Below, piece after piece: positions 36,375 to 43,936 of a stretch of DNA of 64,000 nt. Every line of letters starts with the position of its first letter. The stretch's first letter is position 1. The position numbers and the translations under genes were made by a program. This DNA comes from Filibacter tadaridae (GTDB lineage: Bacteria > Bacillota > Bacilli > Bacillales_A > Planococcaceae): contig NZ_UXAV01000018.1 of the NCBI RefSeq assembly GCF_900609045.1, positions 1 to 64,000 of the forward strand, read 5' to 3'. The notes beneath the pieces were generated by a model that saw only the letters and a program-made list of their open reading frames with translations, had not been told where the DNA came from and made no database searches.

Positions 36375-37238
36375 TTACTTCAACATCGTCCATCCTTCAC
36401 TTTGCGTAATTTTGCCTTCTTTCATAAGTTTCCCTAGTGCACGTTTGAAAGAAGCTTTACTCAGATTGAACATTTCTTTGATTTCATCCGGGGATGATTT
36501 ATCGGAAAACGGCATGCGTCCCCCTACTTCGCTCAAGTATCGGATAACTGTTTCGGCATCGTCTCCTAAACGTTCTTCTTTTCTAGGAAGCATCGAGCCG
36601 TTCAACGTGCCATCATCACGATTACCGATAACTCGCACCTGAATTTCCTGTCCTAGGCGCGGTTCTTTTTCCTGTTCTGTATTATGGATAAAAATACGAT
36701 AGTTTTCAGGGATACTGAGCATGAATGAACCTACCGGCAATAATCGATAAGCTCTCGCTTTCAAGTTTTGATTGAAAACAGATGTCGGTGCTTCTTCAAT
36801 CTGTTCAAGTACGCGTTCTTCTGTCGCGAGTCTTCCGAATATAGTACCACCAAGGTCTGTCCGCAACGTCATGTACAATTCATCGTCAACTGCCGGCCAA
36901 AGCGATTTCACTCGGGGCATATCTGTTTTATTGACCAATACTTCAAATGAAGAACCGATATCCACATACACACCCTCATTGTCATCCACGCGAATGACAC
37001 GCGCCCAACCAAAGGATTCAGCTGTCATCGAAGGCATTTTCATCGTCGCAGTTAGTTCTCCACGTCTATTGGTATAGAGGAAAACATGCACGGTATCGCC
37101 TTCTTGAATCGTCTCTTCCGCGTCGGATGCGTTCATCATGATATCTTCTCCACCTGCATCCAACACCCATCTCGAACCGTCCTTCTCCAGTACTTCCAAC
37201 TCGGCCGTATAGCCTGACTTATAATTATCTGCTTCCAT
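36375..37238 (-). CDS. cvfB: S1 RNA-binding protein CvfB/YitL
   Basis: About 287 residues with three S1-like OB folds and a C-terminal winged-helix (DEIKEMFNLSKASFKRAL). In staphylococci CvfB influences virulence-gene expression and binds RNA. The start is probably MEADNYKSG (37238), 9 nt after AAAGAGG; an ATG two codons upstream is possible. It follows mntR closely (about 25 bp), suggesting co-transcription. Confidence 0.9.
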   Translation of the reverse strand: MEADNYKSGYTAELEVLEKDGSRWVLDAGGEDIMMNASDAEETIQEGDTVHVFLYTNRRGELTATMKMPSMTAESFGWARVIRVDDNEGVYVDIGSSFEVLVNKTDMPRVKSLWPAVDDELYMTLRTDLGGTIFGRLATEERVLEQIEEAPTSVFNQNLKARAYRLLPVGSFMLSIPENYRIFIHNTEQEKEPRLGQEIQVRVIGNRDDGTLNGSMLPRKEERLGDDAETVIRYLSEVGGRMPFSDKSSPDEIKEMFNLSKASFKRALGKLMKEGKITQSEGWTMLK

Positions 37239-37262
37239 CTTCATCAACCTCTTTCTTCAAGT

Positions 37263-37667
37263 CTATTGCCCACTGTTCAACTTTTTCACGAACTGGTCAT
37301 CTTGTTCCATTGCTTCAACGAGAGCTGTTATGCGATCCATCGCATTCCAACTTAGATGATGTTCAATTCCTTCAACGTCACCGTAAATGTTTTCTTCATC
37401 AACTCCAATAATTCGGAGAAACTGTTCAAGAAGTTCATGGCGCATGACAAGCCTTTTACCAAACTTGAATCCTCGTTCGGTCAGTTCAAGTCCTTTATAT
37501 CGTTCATAGATAATGTAACCTTCCCGATCCAAACGTTGCGCCATTTTCGTTACTGATGAAGGAAGAACTGCAAGAGATTCTGCGACGTCTGATACACGTG
37601 CAATTCCTTTTGCTTCAATGTGTAAATAAATCTGTTCAATATAGTCTTCCATACCTGGTGTTGCCAA
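37263..37667 (-). CDS. mntR: Manganese-responsive repressor MntR (DtxR family)
   Basis: About 134 residues, closely matching B. subtilis MntR. It has an N-terminal winged helix ([19 protein letters not shown]) and metal-binding/dimer part [15 protein letters not shown] and [15 protein letters not shown]. It represses Mn uptake genes. The start is TTG at 37667, 8 nt after GGAGG; this gives the family N-terminus ([17 protein letters not shown]). No MntR target gene is in this window. Confidence 0.94.
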   Translation of the reverse strand: MATPGMEDYIEQIYLHIEAKGIARVSDVAESLAVLPSSVTKMAQRLDREGYIIYERYKGLELTERGFKFGKRLVMRHELLEQFLRIIGVDEENIYGDVEGIEHHLSWNAMDRITALVEAMEQDDQFVKKLNSGQ

Positions 37668-37730
37668 TCTTACCGCCTCCAGTATGTATTCCCGAACCAT
37701 GCCCAATTACTCCTGCTCTTATTCCACAAG

Positions 37731-37756
37731 GTTTATCCTTTATTTGGACGGGGTAA
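37731..37756 (+). promoter_or_regulatory. Sigma-B promoter for the lmo0937-family gene
   Basis: GTTTAT (37731-37736), 14 nt, GGGTAA (37751-37756) on the plus strand, 31 bp before the GTG start. Confidence 0.78.
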
Positions 37757-37787
37757 ATAGGAAGTACGAAGCAAAGGAGTGATGGAC

Positions 37788-37943
37788 GTGGGCAAAATTC
37801 TTTGGATAATAATTGTAGCACTAATCGTATTTTGGGTACTAGGACTAGTTTTAAAAATCGGTAGTGGTTTAATTCATATTCTACTTGTTATTGCAGTAAT
37901 TATTTTCATCTTCAATCTTATTACCGGGAAGCGATCAGCCTAA
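37788..37943 (+). CDS. lmo0937 family small membrane protein
   Basis: A 51-residue hydrophobic protein, MGKILWIIIVALIVFWVLGL then a glycine break and GLIHILLVIAVIIFIFNLIT, ending GKRSA. Two membrane helices. It matches the lmo0937 family pattern (two helices with GLIHILL and NLITG). GTG start 8 nt after AAAGGAG; an ATG two codons earlier is too close. A sigma-B promoter upstream and a terminator downstream make it a monocistronic stress gene. Function unknown. Confidence 0.85.
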   Translation: MGKILWIIIVALIVFWVLGLVLKIGSGLIHILLVIAVIIFIFNLITGKRSA

Positions 37944-37945
37944 CG

Positions 37946-37979
37946 AAAGGGATGCCAACATACGTCGGCATCCCTTTTT
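37946..37979 (+). terminator. Terminator after lmo0937-family gene
   Basis: AAAGGGATGCC pairs with GGCATCCCTTT, then TTTTT on the plus strand. Confidence 0.88.
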
Positions 37980-37981
37980 CT

Positions 37982-38101
37982 TGGCCAGCTCCAGCGGCCA
38001 GATGCTCGGGTCATAAGTCTGACTGACTTTGCAGCAAAGTACGCTGCGCCGTCAATCCGCCTTATGCCTGTCGCATCTTAACGGCCGCTCTCGCTTTTCT
38101 T
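37982..38101. repeat. Dispersed hairpin repeat, variant copy
   Basis: A long hairpin of AGCGGCC, GATGC and ATAAG blocks pairs with CTTAT, GCATC and GGCCGCT across about 95 bp, with an inner GCAGC/GCTGC stem. It shares layout and AGCTCCAGC/GCGAGAGCGG type borders with the copies at 21984 and 43796, but its core sequence differs. Confidence 0.55.
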
Positions 38102-38102
38102 G

Positions 38103-39215
38103 TTAGTCTATTTTCGCATAGATGCAGGTGTTTCGTAAAACATTACCATCCGGTGATAAGGAATCTTGTTTTAATGTTCCTTCAAGGACGAAGCCTGCCC
38201 TTTCTGCTACACTTCTGCTTTTTGCATTTCCTTCATCACAACGAATTTCGACTCTACGTGCCCCAAGTTGTTCGAAAGCGAATTGTTCGATACGTTGGAC
38301 CGCTTCTGTCATATAGCCCTGCCCTTCAAAGTCCGTCGAGAGCCAGTAACCAATTTCAAATTTAGGAATCGTCCAGTTAATCCTGTGAAGCCCCGATGAG
38401 CCGACGAATCGACCAGTCTCCTTATGAATGAGATGAAAACGTAAATCCTCACGAGTTATGAAGTTCGCGACGGCATCTCGTAAACTTTCTTCTGTCATAT
38501 GCAGTTCCGGTTCAGGCTGCGCCCATGGCATCCATTTACGAAGGGCTGGTAACGATACCCGGATTGCATTCCAGGCCTCTTGCGCATCTTCAAGTTTTGG
38601 GGCCCGGATGATAAGACGTTCTGATTCAAATGAATCCGGAAAGTTTGGAATTTTAAAGGGTCTTTTCGTGTTCTTCCCATTTTCCACGTCCTCCCAAATT
38701 ACCGGCGTAGTCGTTCCAGCCATAAAGTCTTCACGGGTTATCCCATAGGTCACTGCGTCATAATAAGAATTCTCTTTTGGAGAAAACCATGCTTGCCTCA
38801 AATGGGCTTCTTTTACAAAACCAGCTCGTTCGAACGTTTTTCGCATCGCTAAGTTATCCTGTCTTGTATGTCCCTCTAGCCGGTTTTTCTTTTCCGACAA
38901 GCCAAATACATATTCCGCCACGAGTCGAAGTGCTTTCGTGCCATAGCCATGCCCTCTTGATATGTCCGCAATACGCAGATCAAATAGCGGGATTGCGTCC
39001 TGCAAGTCATAAATTTTCACAATGCCAACTTTTTCTTTGTTGTCATTTTCCACCCAGAAAGTCTTCACTTCATCTGATTCGTAACCGCCTTCTTCAATTG
39101 CTTTCTCAATTAGATTTCGACCAGGATCTGAGTTACCGTGGTAAGGCCACGTATTAGTCGTCATAAAATGGATAAGCTGTTCTTGCTCTTCCATCGTCCA
39201 TTCTTGTAAATGCAT
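38103..39215 (-). CDS. Tandem GNAT protein (two RimJ/RimL-type domains)
   Basis: About 370 residues made of two GNAT domains. The first (about 1-170) has SRGHGYGTKALRLVAEY and NLAMRKTFERAGF. The second (about 190-370) is RimL-like with FEGQGYMTEAVQRIEQF and NAKSRSVAERAGF. Each looks complete, so this is a fusion or duplication with unknown substrates. The ATG at 39215 is 9 nt after GGAGG. It lies 26 bp downstream of the cadmium ATPase gene and may be co-transcribed with it. Confidence 0.85.
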   Translation of the reverse strand: MHLQEWTMEEQEQLIHFMTTNTWPYHGNSDPGRNLIEKAIEEGGYESDEVKTFWVENDNKEKVGIVKIYDLQDAIPLFDLRIADISRGHGYGTKALRLVAEYVFGLSEKKNRLEGHTRQDNLAMRKTFERAGFVKEAHLRQAWFSPKENSYYDAVTYGITREDFMAGTTTPVIWEDVENGKNTKRPFKIPNFPDSFESERLIIRAPKLEDAQEAWNAIRVSLPALRKWMPWAQPEPELHMTEESLRDAVANFITREDLRFHLIHKETGRFVGSSGLHRINWTIPKFEIGYWLSTDFEGQGYMTEAVQRIEQFAFEQLGARRVEIRCDEGNAKSRSVAERAGFVLEGTLKQDSLSPDGNVLRNTCIYAKID

Positions 39216-39241
39216 TAGGATCCGCCTCCGTTTAGGCCTAC

Positions 39242-41353
39242 TTATTTGTGAACACGCAACAAGCGTAGCGAGTTCAGTACGACGAGAAGCGTCGCCCCCA
39301 TATCCGCGAAAATGGCAATCCATAGTGTCAGCCAACCAGGGATGATAAGAAGTAGCGCCACTATTTTTAAGCCTAATGCAAACATAATGTTTTCCTTGAT
39401 GATTCGCAATGTTTTTCGGCTTAATTTTATCGTATAGGGGAGCTTTTCAAGGTCGTCCGCCATTAAGGCGATATCCGCTGTTTCCAATGCCGCGTCCGTA
39501 CCTGCTCCTCCCATTGCAATTCCGACAGATGCGGCTGCTAATGCGGGTGCGTCATTAACACCGTCGCCAATCATAGCGACACGTCCGTATTTATCGCTTA
39601 GTGACCTGATAGCCGTCAACTTCTCTTCCGGCATCAGTCCTGCACGTACATCCGTTATAGTAAGGTCGCCGGCAATCGCTTCAGCTGTTGCCTGATGATC
39701 CCCAGTTAACATAACCGTATGTTTTATGCCAATCTTTTTCAGGTTTTCAAGTACACGTTGGCTTTCTTTCCTCACCGGATCTGCCACGGCGAGTAATCCA
39801 CTGAACTTTGCATCCGTTACAATTGCCATAACCGACTTTCCCTGACGCTGAAGAGAGGCTGCCTGCTGTAGGTACTCTTCCGGCAAAGCGACCTGTTCTT
39901 GCGCCCAACTGATACTACCGATAGCAGTTCGAATGCCGGCAATTTCCGCATAGGCTCCTTTTCCCGTCACTGATTGAAAATTAGTAACTTCGACTTTCCT
40001 AGCCCCATTTTTTTCCGCAAAATCGACAACCGCTTTTGCAAGTGGATGCTGTGACATGGATTCAACTGCCGCAATGGCACTAAGCAACTCACTTTTCTTT
40101 ATATCATCACAGCCAATAAAATCCGTTACTTCCGGATAGCCTTTTGTCAACGTTCCAGTTTTATCAAAAGCAATCGCATCAAGACGGCCTGTTTCCTCGA
40201 GGTAGATGCCGCCTTTAATAAGTACACCTTGTCTGGCGGCGTTCCCAATTGCTGTGACGATAGCAACTGGCGTCGACACAACAAGTGCACACGGGCAACC
40301 TACGACGAGCACAGCAAGCCCTTGATAGATCCATGCACTCCAATCTCCTCCGAATAGCGGAGGCAGTATAGCAACGAGCAGGGCAATTACAATGATGGCA
40401 GGCGTATAATACTTTGCAAACTGATCGACAAATTTTTGTGAAGGTGCTTTTTCCGCTTGTGCATCTTCAACAAGATGTATGATTTTCGCAATTGTCGTAT
40501 CACCTACAAGTTTAGTTACAGTGACTTCAAGCGCCCCTTCTTCGTTGAGCGTACCTGCAAATACATTTTCACCCGATGTTTTATAAACCGGGACAGATTC
40601 ACCTGTAATCGCGGCTTGATTGACCGTAGAAGCCCCTGCAACGACAGTACCATCCATTGCAATCTTCTGGCCGGGCTTCACAATGAGTACGTCGCCTACC
40701 ACGATGTCTTCTGTCTGAAGTTCAATAAGCTTCTCCCCACGTTTTACGATGGCAGACGGCGGTGCAATGTCCATCAGCTGACTGATGGATTGTCGTGCCT
40801 TGTTCATCGAATAGGCTTCAAGTGCTTCACTGACCGCAAATAGAAACACAACAACTGCGGCTTCACGCCATTCTCCAATGATTGCAGCACCTATTATCGC
40901 AATGGTCATAAGTGTTTTCATATCAAAATCAAAATGCACAAGGTTTCTGAGGCCTGTTTTGAAAATACCTGCTCCACCAACAACAATTGCAATAGCAAAA
41001 AGTGCTATTACGACCGGATGCGATTCGGTATAGCGAAAAGAGACAATCAGTCCAGCGATTAAAAACACCAGTGAGAACAAGGAAACGATATTCTCTTTTC
41101 TCTTGAAGAACGGTATCTTCGTTTCATTCTTCTTATAATTAGACAATGGAATTACTTTAATACCGTCAAATGCACCTGCCGCCTCAATGTCTTCGATTGT
41201 TGCATTGCCTGTAAATGATAATTTCGATGCACCGAAATTCACTTGGGCACTTTTTATGGAAGGTAAGTTATTTACGTTATTCTCAAATTTCATCGCACAG
41301 CTGGCACATGTTAAATTTTCTAAGCGGAATTCTGTTTTCTCAACCGTTGCCAT
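39242..41353 (-). CDS. cadA: Zn/Cd/Pb-transporting P1B-type ATPase CadA
   Basis: About 703 residues. One N-terminal HMA domain has LTCASCAMKFE. Transport motif CPC is at 353-355, with DKTGTLTKG, SQHP, and GDGVNDAPAL in the soluble domains. The CPC with a downstream helix-8 aspartate (FADMGATLLVVLN) fits the Zn/Cd class. It exports divalent soft metals. The ATG at 41353 follows GGAAGGTGA, and the gene overlaps the cadC end by 14 bp. Confidence 0.94.
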   Translation of the reverse strand: MATVEKTEFRLENLTCASCAMKFENNVNNLPSIKSAQVNFGASKLSFTGNATIEDIEAAGAFDGIKVIPLSNYKKNETKIPFFKRKENIVSLFSLVFLIAGLIVSFRYTESHPVVIALFAIAIVVGGAGIFKTGLRNLVHFDFDMKTLMTIAIIGAAIIGEWREAAVVVFLFAVSEALEAYSMNKARQSISQLMDIAPPSAIVKRGEKLIELQTEDIVVGDVLIVKPGQKIAMDGTVVAGASTVNQAAITGESVPVYKTSGENVFAGTLNEEGALEVTVTKLVGDTTIAKIIHLVEDAQAEKAPSQKFVDQFAKYYTPAIIVIALLVAILPPLFGGDWSAWIYQGLAVLVVGCPCALVVSTPVAIVTAIGNAARQGVLIKGGIYLEETGRLDAIAFDKTGTLTKGYPEVTDFIGCDDIKKSELLSAIAAVESMSQHPLAKAVVDFAEKNGARKVEVTNFQSVTGKGAYAEIAGIRTAIGSISWAQEQVALPEEYLQQAASLQRQGKSVMAIVTDAKFSGLLAVADPVRKESQRVLENLKKIGIKHTVMLTGDHQATAEAIAGDLTITDVRAGLMPEEKLTAIRSLSDKYGRVAMIGDGVNDAPALAAASVGIAMGGAGTDAALETADIALMADDLEKLPYTIKLSRKTLRIIKENIMFALGLKIVALLLIIPGWLTLWIAIFADMGATLLVVLNSLRLLRVHK

Positions 41354-41708
41354 GTCGATCACCTTCCATTGCATGTTCATAGGCAACTTTCACAAGCTGA
41401 TGGATGTGATTGTCGGCGAGCGAATAGTAGACCATCTTTCCTTTTTTTTGTGATTTCGCAAGTGCGTTTTCACGTAGGTATCGTAAATGATGGGATGCAG
41501 TGGCAACAGATGAGCCAATAACAGCTGCTACATCGCACACGCACATTTCCTCTTCCAATGTAAGTGAATAGGCAATCTTTAATCTAGTTTCGTCGGCGAG
41601 TGCTTTGAATAGCTGCACAACTACGCCAAGATCAGGCATCATTTTCTGCACACGGTCTACAATATCATCATGGACAGCTGTCACTTCACAAACTTCTTTA
41701 ATCGTCAT
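41340..41708 (-). CDS. cadC: CadC/SmtB-type ArsR family metal-responsive repressor
   Basis: A 122-residue winged-helix repressor. The metal site includes Cys7 (KEVCEV) plus Cys56 and Cys58 in EEEMCVCDVA, as in CadC. The recognition helix is GSSVATASHHLRYL. The fourth CadC cysteine (position 11) is alanine here. It senses Cd/Zn/Pb and represses cadC-cadA. Operator candidates lie at 41722-41737 and 41782-41797. Confidence 0.93.
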   Translation of the reverse strand: MTIKEVCEVTAVHDDIVDRVQKMMPDLGVVVQLFKALADETRLKIAYSLTLEEEMCVCDVAAVIGSSVATASHHLRYLRENALAKSQKKGKMVYYSLADNHIHQLVKVAYEHAMEGDRHGNG

Positions 41709-41721
41709 GTCTACACCTCAT

Positions 41722-41742
41722 TCAAATAGTTGTTTGATTATA
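41722..41742 (-). promoter_or_regulatory. cad promoter -10 and CadC operator
   Basis: The imperfect palindrome TCAAATAGTTGTTTGA (41722-41737) directly adjoins TATAAT on the minus strand (41737-41742). The pattern resembles the staphylococcal cad operator (TCAAATA..TATTTGA). A good -35 is not seen. Confidence 0.65.
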
Positions 41743-41781
41743 AATCAGTATATGCACTATTTCCGAAATTAGCAAGGACAA

Positions 41782-41797
41782 TCAAACCACTATTTGA
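41782..41797. promoter_or_regulatory. Second CadC-type operator, sulP side
   Basis: TCAAACCACTATTTGA has the same half-sites as the cad operator. It lies upstream of a possible sulP promoter (TAGACG-N17-TATAGT, about 41806-41834), so CadC may also influence the divergent transporter gene. Confidence 0.5.
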
Positions 41798-41905
41798 ATA
41801 AATAATAGACGAAATTCCGCGTTTCTGATATAGTATGGCACGGCTTATTTCTATTTCGTCATTTATGCGGCGCTTATACAAGAAAGAAATGGATGTGATT
41901 TGGTT

Positions 41906-43357
41906 TTGAAAATAATGACTTGGAAAGAGGCATGGTTCGGGAATATACGTGGCGATATTCTCGCCGGGATTGTCGTTGCTTTGGCATTGATTCCTGAGGC
42001 GATCGCCTTCTCATTGATAGCTGGCGTAGACCCGATGGTCGGTTTATATGCGTCATTTAGTATTGCTGTTATTATCTCGTTTGTCGGTGGGCGACCGGGC
42101 ATGATTTCTGCTGCAACAGGTGCGATGGCCCTTGCAATGGTTTTATTGGTTAAAGAGCACGGGCTCCAATATTTGTTTGCTGCCACCATTTTGACTGGTG
42201 TATTACAAGTTTTATGGGGCGTACTAAAAATTGCACGTTTCATGAAGTTCATCCCCAGGGCTGTCATGATGGGATTTGTAAACGCACTTGCCATTTTAAT
42301 ATTTAGTGCACAAGTACAGTACATATTCGGGATATCGGGTATGACGTATGTAGTAGTCCTTGCTTCACTTGCCGTTATCTATTTATTCCCTTTTATCACA
42401 AAGGCGGTTCCAGCACCACTCGTAGCCATTTTGGCGCTGACCGCAGTCGTGTTGTTGTTCGGGATTGATGTTCAAAACGTCGGCAATCTTGGCACGATTA
42501 CACAATCACTACCTACATTCCTAATTCCCGATGTAGCTTTTAGTTTCGAAACACTCAAAATTATTTTCCCGACAGCTCTTGCGATGTCCATCATCGGGCT
42601 ATTGGAATCACTTCTTACTGCATCCATTATCGATGATATAACGGAAACAGGTTCCGATAAAAACAAAGAAGCACGCGGCCAAGGCATTGCGAATATCATT
42701 ACTGGTTTCTTCGGTGGTATGGCAGGCTGTGCGATGATTGGACAATCTGGCATTAACGTCCGATCCGGCGGGCGTGGAAGACTGTCCGCATTTACTTCGG
42801 GTGTTTTTCTAATGTGTTTAATCGTTTTTCTAGGTGAATGGGTTGTCTTAATCCCCATGCCGGTACTTGCGGCCATTATGGTAATGGTGTCCATTGGAAC
42901 ATTCGATTGGTCTTCATTCAGCTATTTGAAAAAAGCACCACGTGCAGATGCTTTAGTTATGGTTGTCACTGTTTTGATCGTTGTATTGACAGGGGATTTA
43001 TCCAAAGGAGTTCTCGCAGGGGTCATACTTAGTGCTGTTTTCTTCACTGCAAAAATTTCTAAAATCGAAGTTAAGAAGAAGGTTTTCCCGGACAGTTTGC
43101 AGAATATCTATACTATTCACGGACAGTTGTTCTTCGCTTCCGTACAGGATTTCACAAAAGAATTCGATGATGTGCAAATTGGAAGTCGTATTATCATAGA
43201 CTTTACAGAGGCACGCATTTGGGATGATTCAGGAGCGGGCGCTATTGATCGGTTGATCGCAAAGTTAACGCAGAAGCAAGTAGATTTTGAGCTGACCGGT
43301 TTGGATGCCTCAAGTATTCGTCTACTTGACAGCCTGTCCATCCCTTACGCCAAGTAA
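41906..43357 (+). CDS. SulP family inorganic anion transporter with STAS domain
   Basis: About 483 residues. Roughly twelve membrane helices begin with the family signature ([22 protein letters not shown]), followed by a C-terminal STAS domain (about 390-480). SulP proteins move sulfate, bicarbonate or other anions. The start is uncertain: TTG at 41906 or 41900, or the ATG at 41915; the ribosome site is weak. It is followed after 13 bp by a UspA gene. Confidence 0.87.
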   Translation: MKIMTWKEAWFGNIRGDILAGIVVALALIPEAIAFSLIAGVDPMVGLYASFSIAVIISFVGGRPGMISAATGAMALAMVLLVKEHGLQYLFAATILTGVLQVLWGVLKIARFMKFIPRAVMMGFVNALAILIFSAQVQYIFGISGMTYVVVLASLAVIYLFPFITKAVPAPLVAILALTAVVLLFGIDVQNVGNLGTITQSLPTFLIPDVAFSFETLKIIFPTALAMSIIGLLESLLTASIIDDITETGSDKNKEARGQGIANIITGFFGGMAGCAMIGQSGINVRSGGRGRLSAFTSGVFLMCLIVFLGEWVVLIPMPVLAAIMVMVSIGTFDWSSFSYLKKAPRADALVMVVTVLIVVLTGDLSKGVLAGVILSAVFFTAKISKIEVKKKVFPDSLQNIYTIHGQLFFASVQDFTKEFDDVQIGSRIIIDFTEARIWDDSGAGAIDRLIAKLTQKQVDFELTGLDASSIRLLDSLSIPYAK

Positions 43358-43370
43358 AGGAGGAGCATAA

Positions 43371-43790
43371 ATGTATAAAAGAATCCTTGTTGCGGTTGAT
43401 GGTTCGGAAAACTCGGTACGCGCTGCGAAACACGCCGCCCATATTGCATCGTTAGACCCCGATACAAAGGTTGATGTCCTCTACGTGCTCGATTATGACC
43501 GGACTCGTTCTGACGTCATCCATAACGCCGGCCGGGATGACCTTCATACCGACAGAAAAAAAAGACTAGCGCCGATTGAAGCTATTTTTGAACAGTATCA
43601 TACCTCTTATGAATTCACCATAAAACACGGGGACCCTGGTCCTGTCATTATCACCCATGCGAATGAACATGACTTCAACCTCGTCATCATCGGAAGCCGT
43701 GGATTAAACACATTTCAGGAAATGGTGCTCGGTAGCGTCAGCCATAAGGTAGCAAAAAGAGTCACAGCACCCGTATTAATTGTAAAATGA
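43371..43790 (+). CDS. Universal stress protein, UspA family
   Basis: A 139-residue UspA fold with ILVAVDGSENS at the N-terminus and the ATP-binding GSRGLNTFQEMVLGSVSHKV motif near residue 110. AAAGGAGG precedes the ATG. Pairing with SulP suggests a regulatory or ATP-sensing partner of the transporter, which is an inference. Confidence 0.92.
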   Translation: MYKRILVAVDGSENSVRAAKHAAHIASLDPDTKVDVLYVLDYDRTRSDVIHNAGRDDLHTDRKKRLAPIEAIFEQYHTSYEFTIKHGDPGPVIITHANEHDFNLVIIGSRGLNTFQEMVLGSVSHKVAKRVTAPVLIVK

Positions 43791-43795
43791 AAAGT

Positions 43796-43898
43796 GACAA
43801 CGCCCAGGTAGCCCCGACAAACGCTGGAAGACCTTAAGGAAAAGGCGCTCTTTGCCTTTACCTTAAGGTCTGAAGCGACTCGAGGGACTGGGACTAGA
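43796..43898. repeat. Dispersed hairpin repeat, copy 2
   Basis: Close relative of 21984-22101. Arms 43829-43846 and 43854-43871 pair over 18 nt with one mismatch around the same GCTCTTT loop, with TGAAGCGACTCGAGGG conserved after the stem. Relative to copy 1, one G-C pair is an A-T pair, a compensated change. Confidence 0.8.
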
Positions 43899-43903
43899 TC
43901 ATA

Positions 43904-43936
43904 AAAAAAGCGGGGCGCATTAGCGGCCCGCTTTTA
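43904..43936. terminator. Terminator between uspA and acylase gene
   Basis: AAAAGCGGG pairs with CCCGCTTTT around a short loop, with an A-run on the 5' side. It overlaps the end of the minus-strand acylase gene and can serve both strands. Confidence 0.75.
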
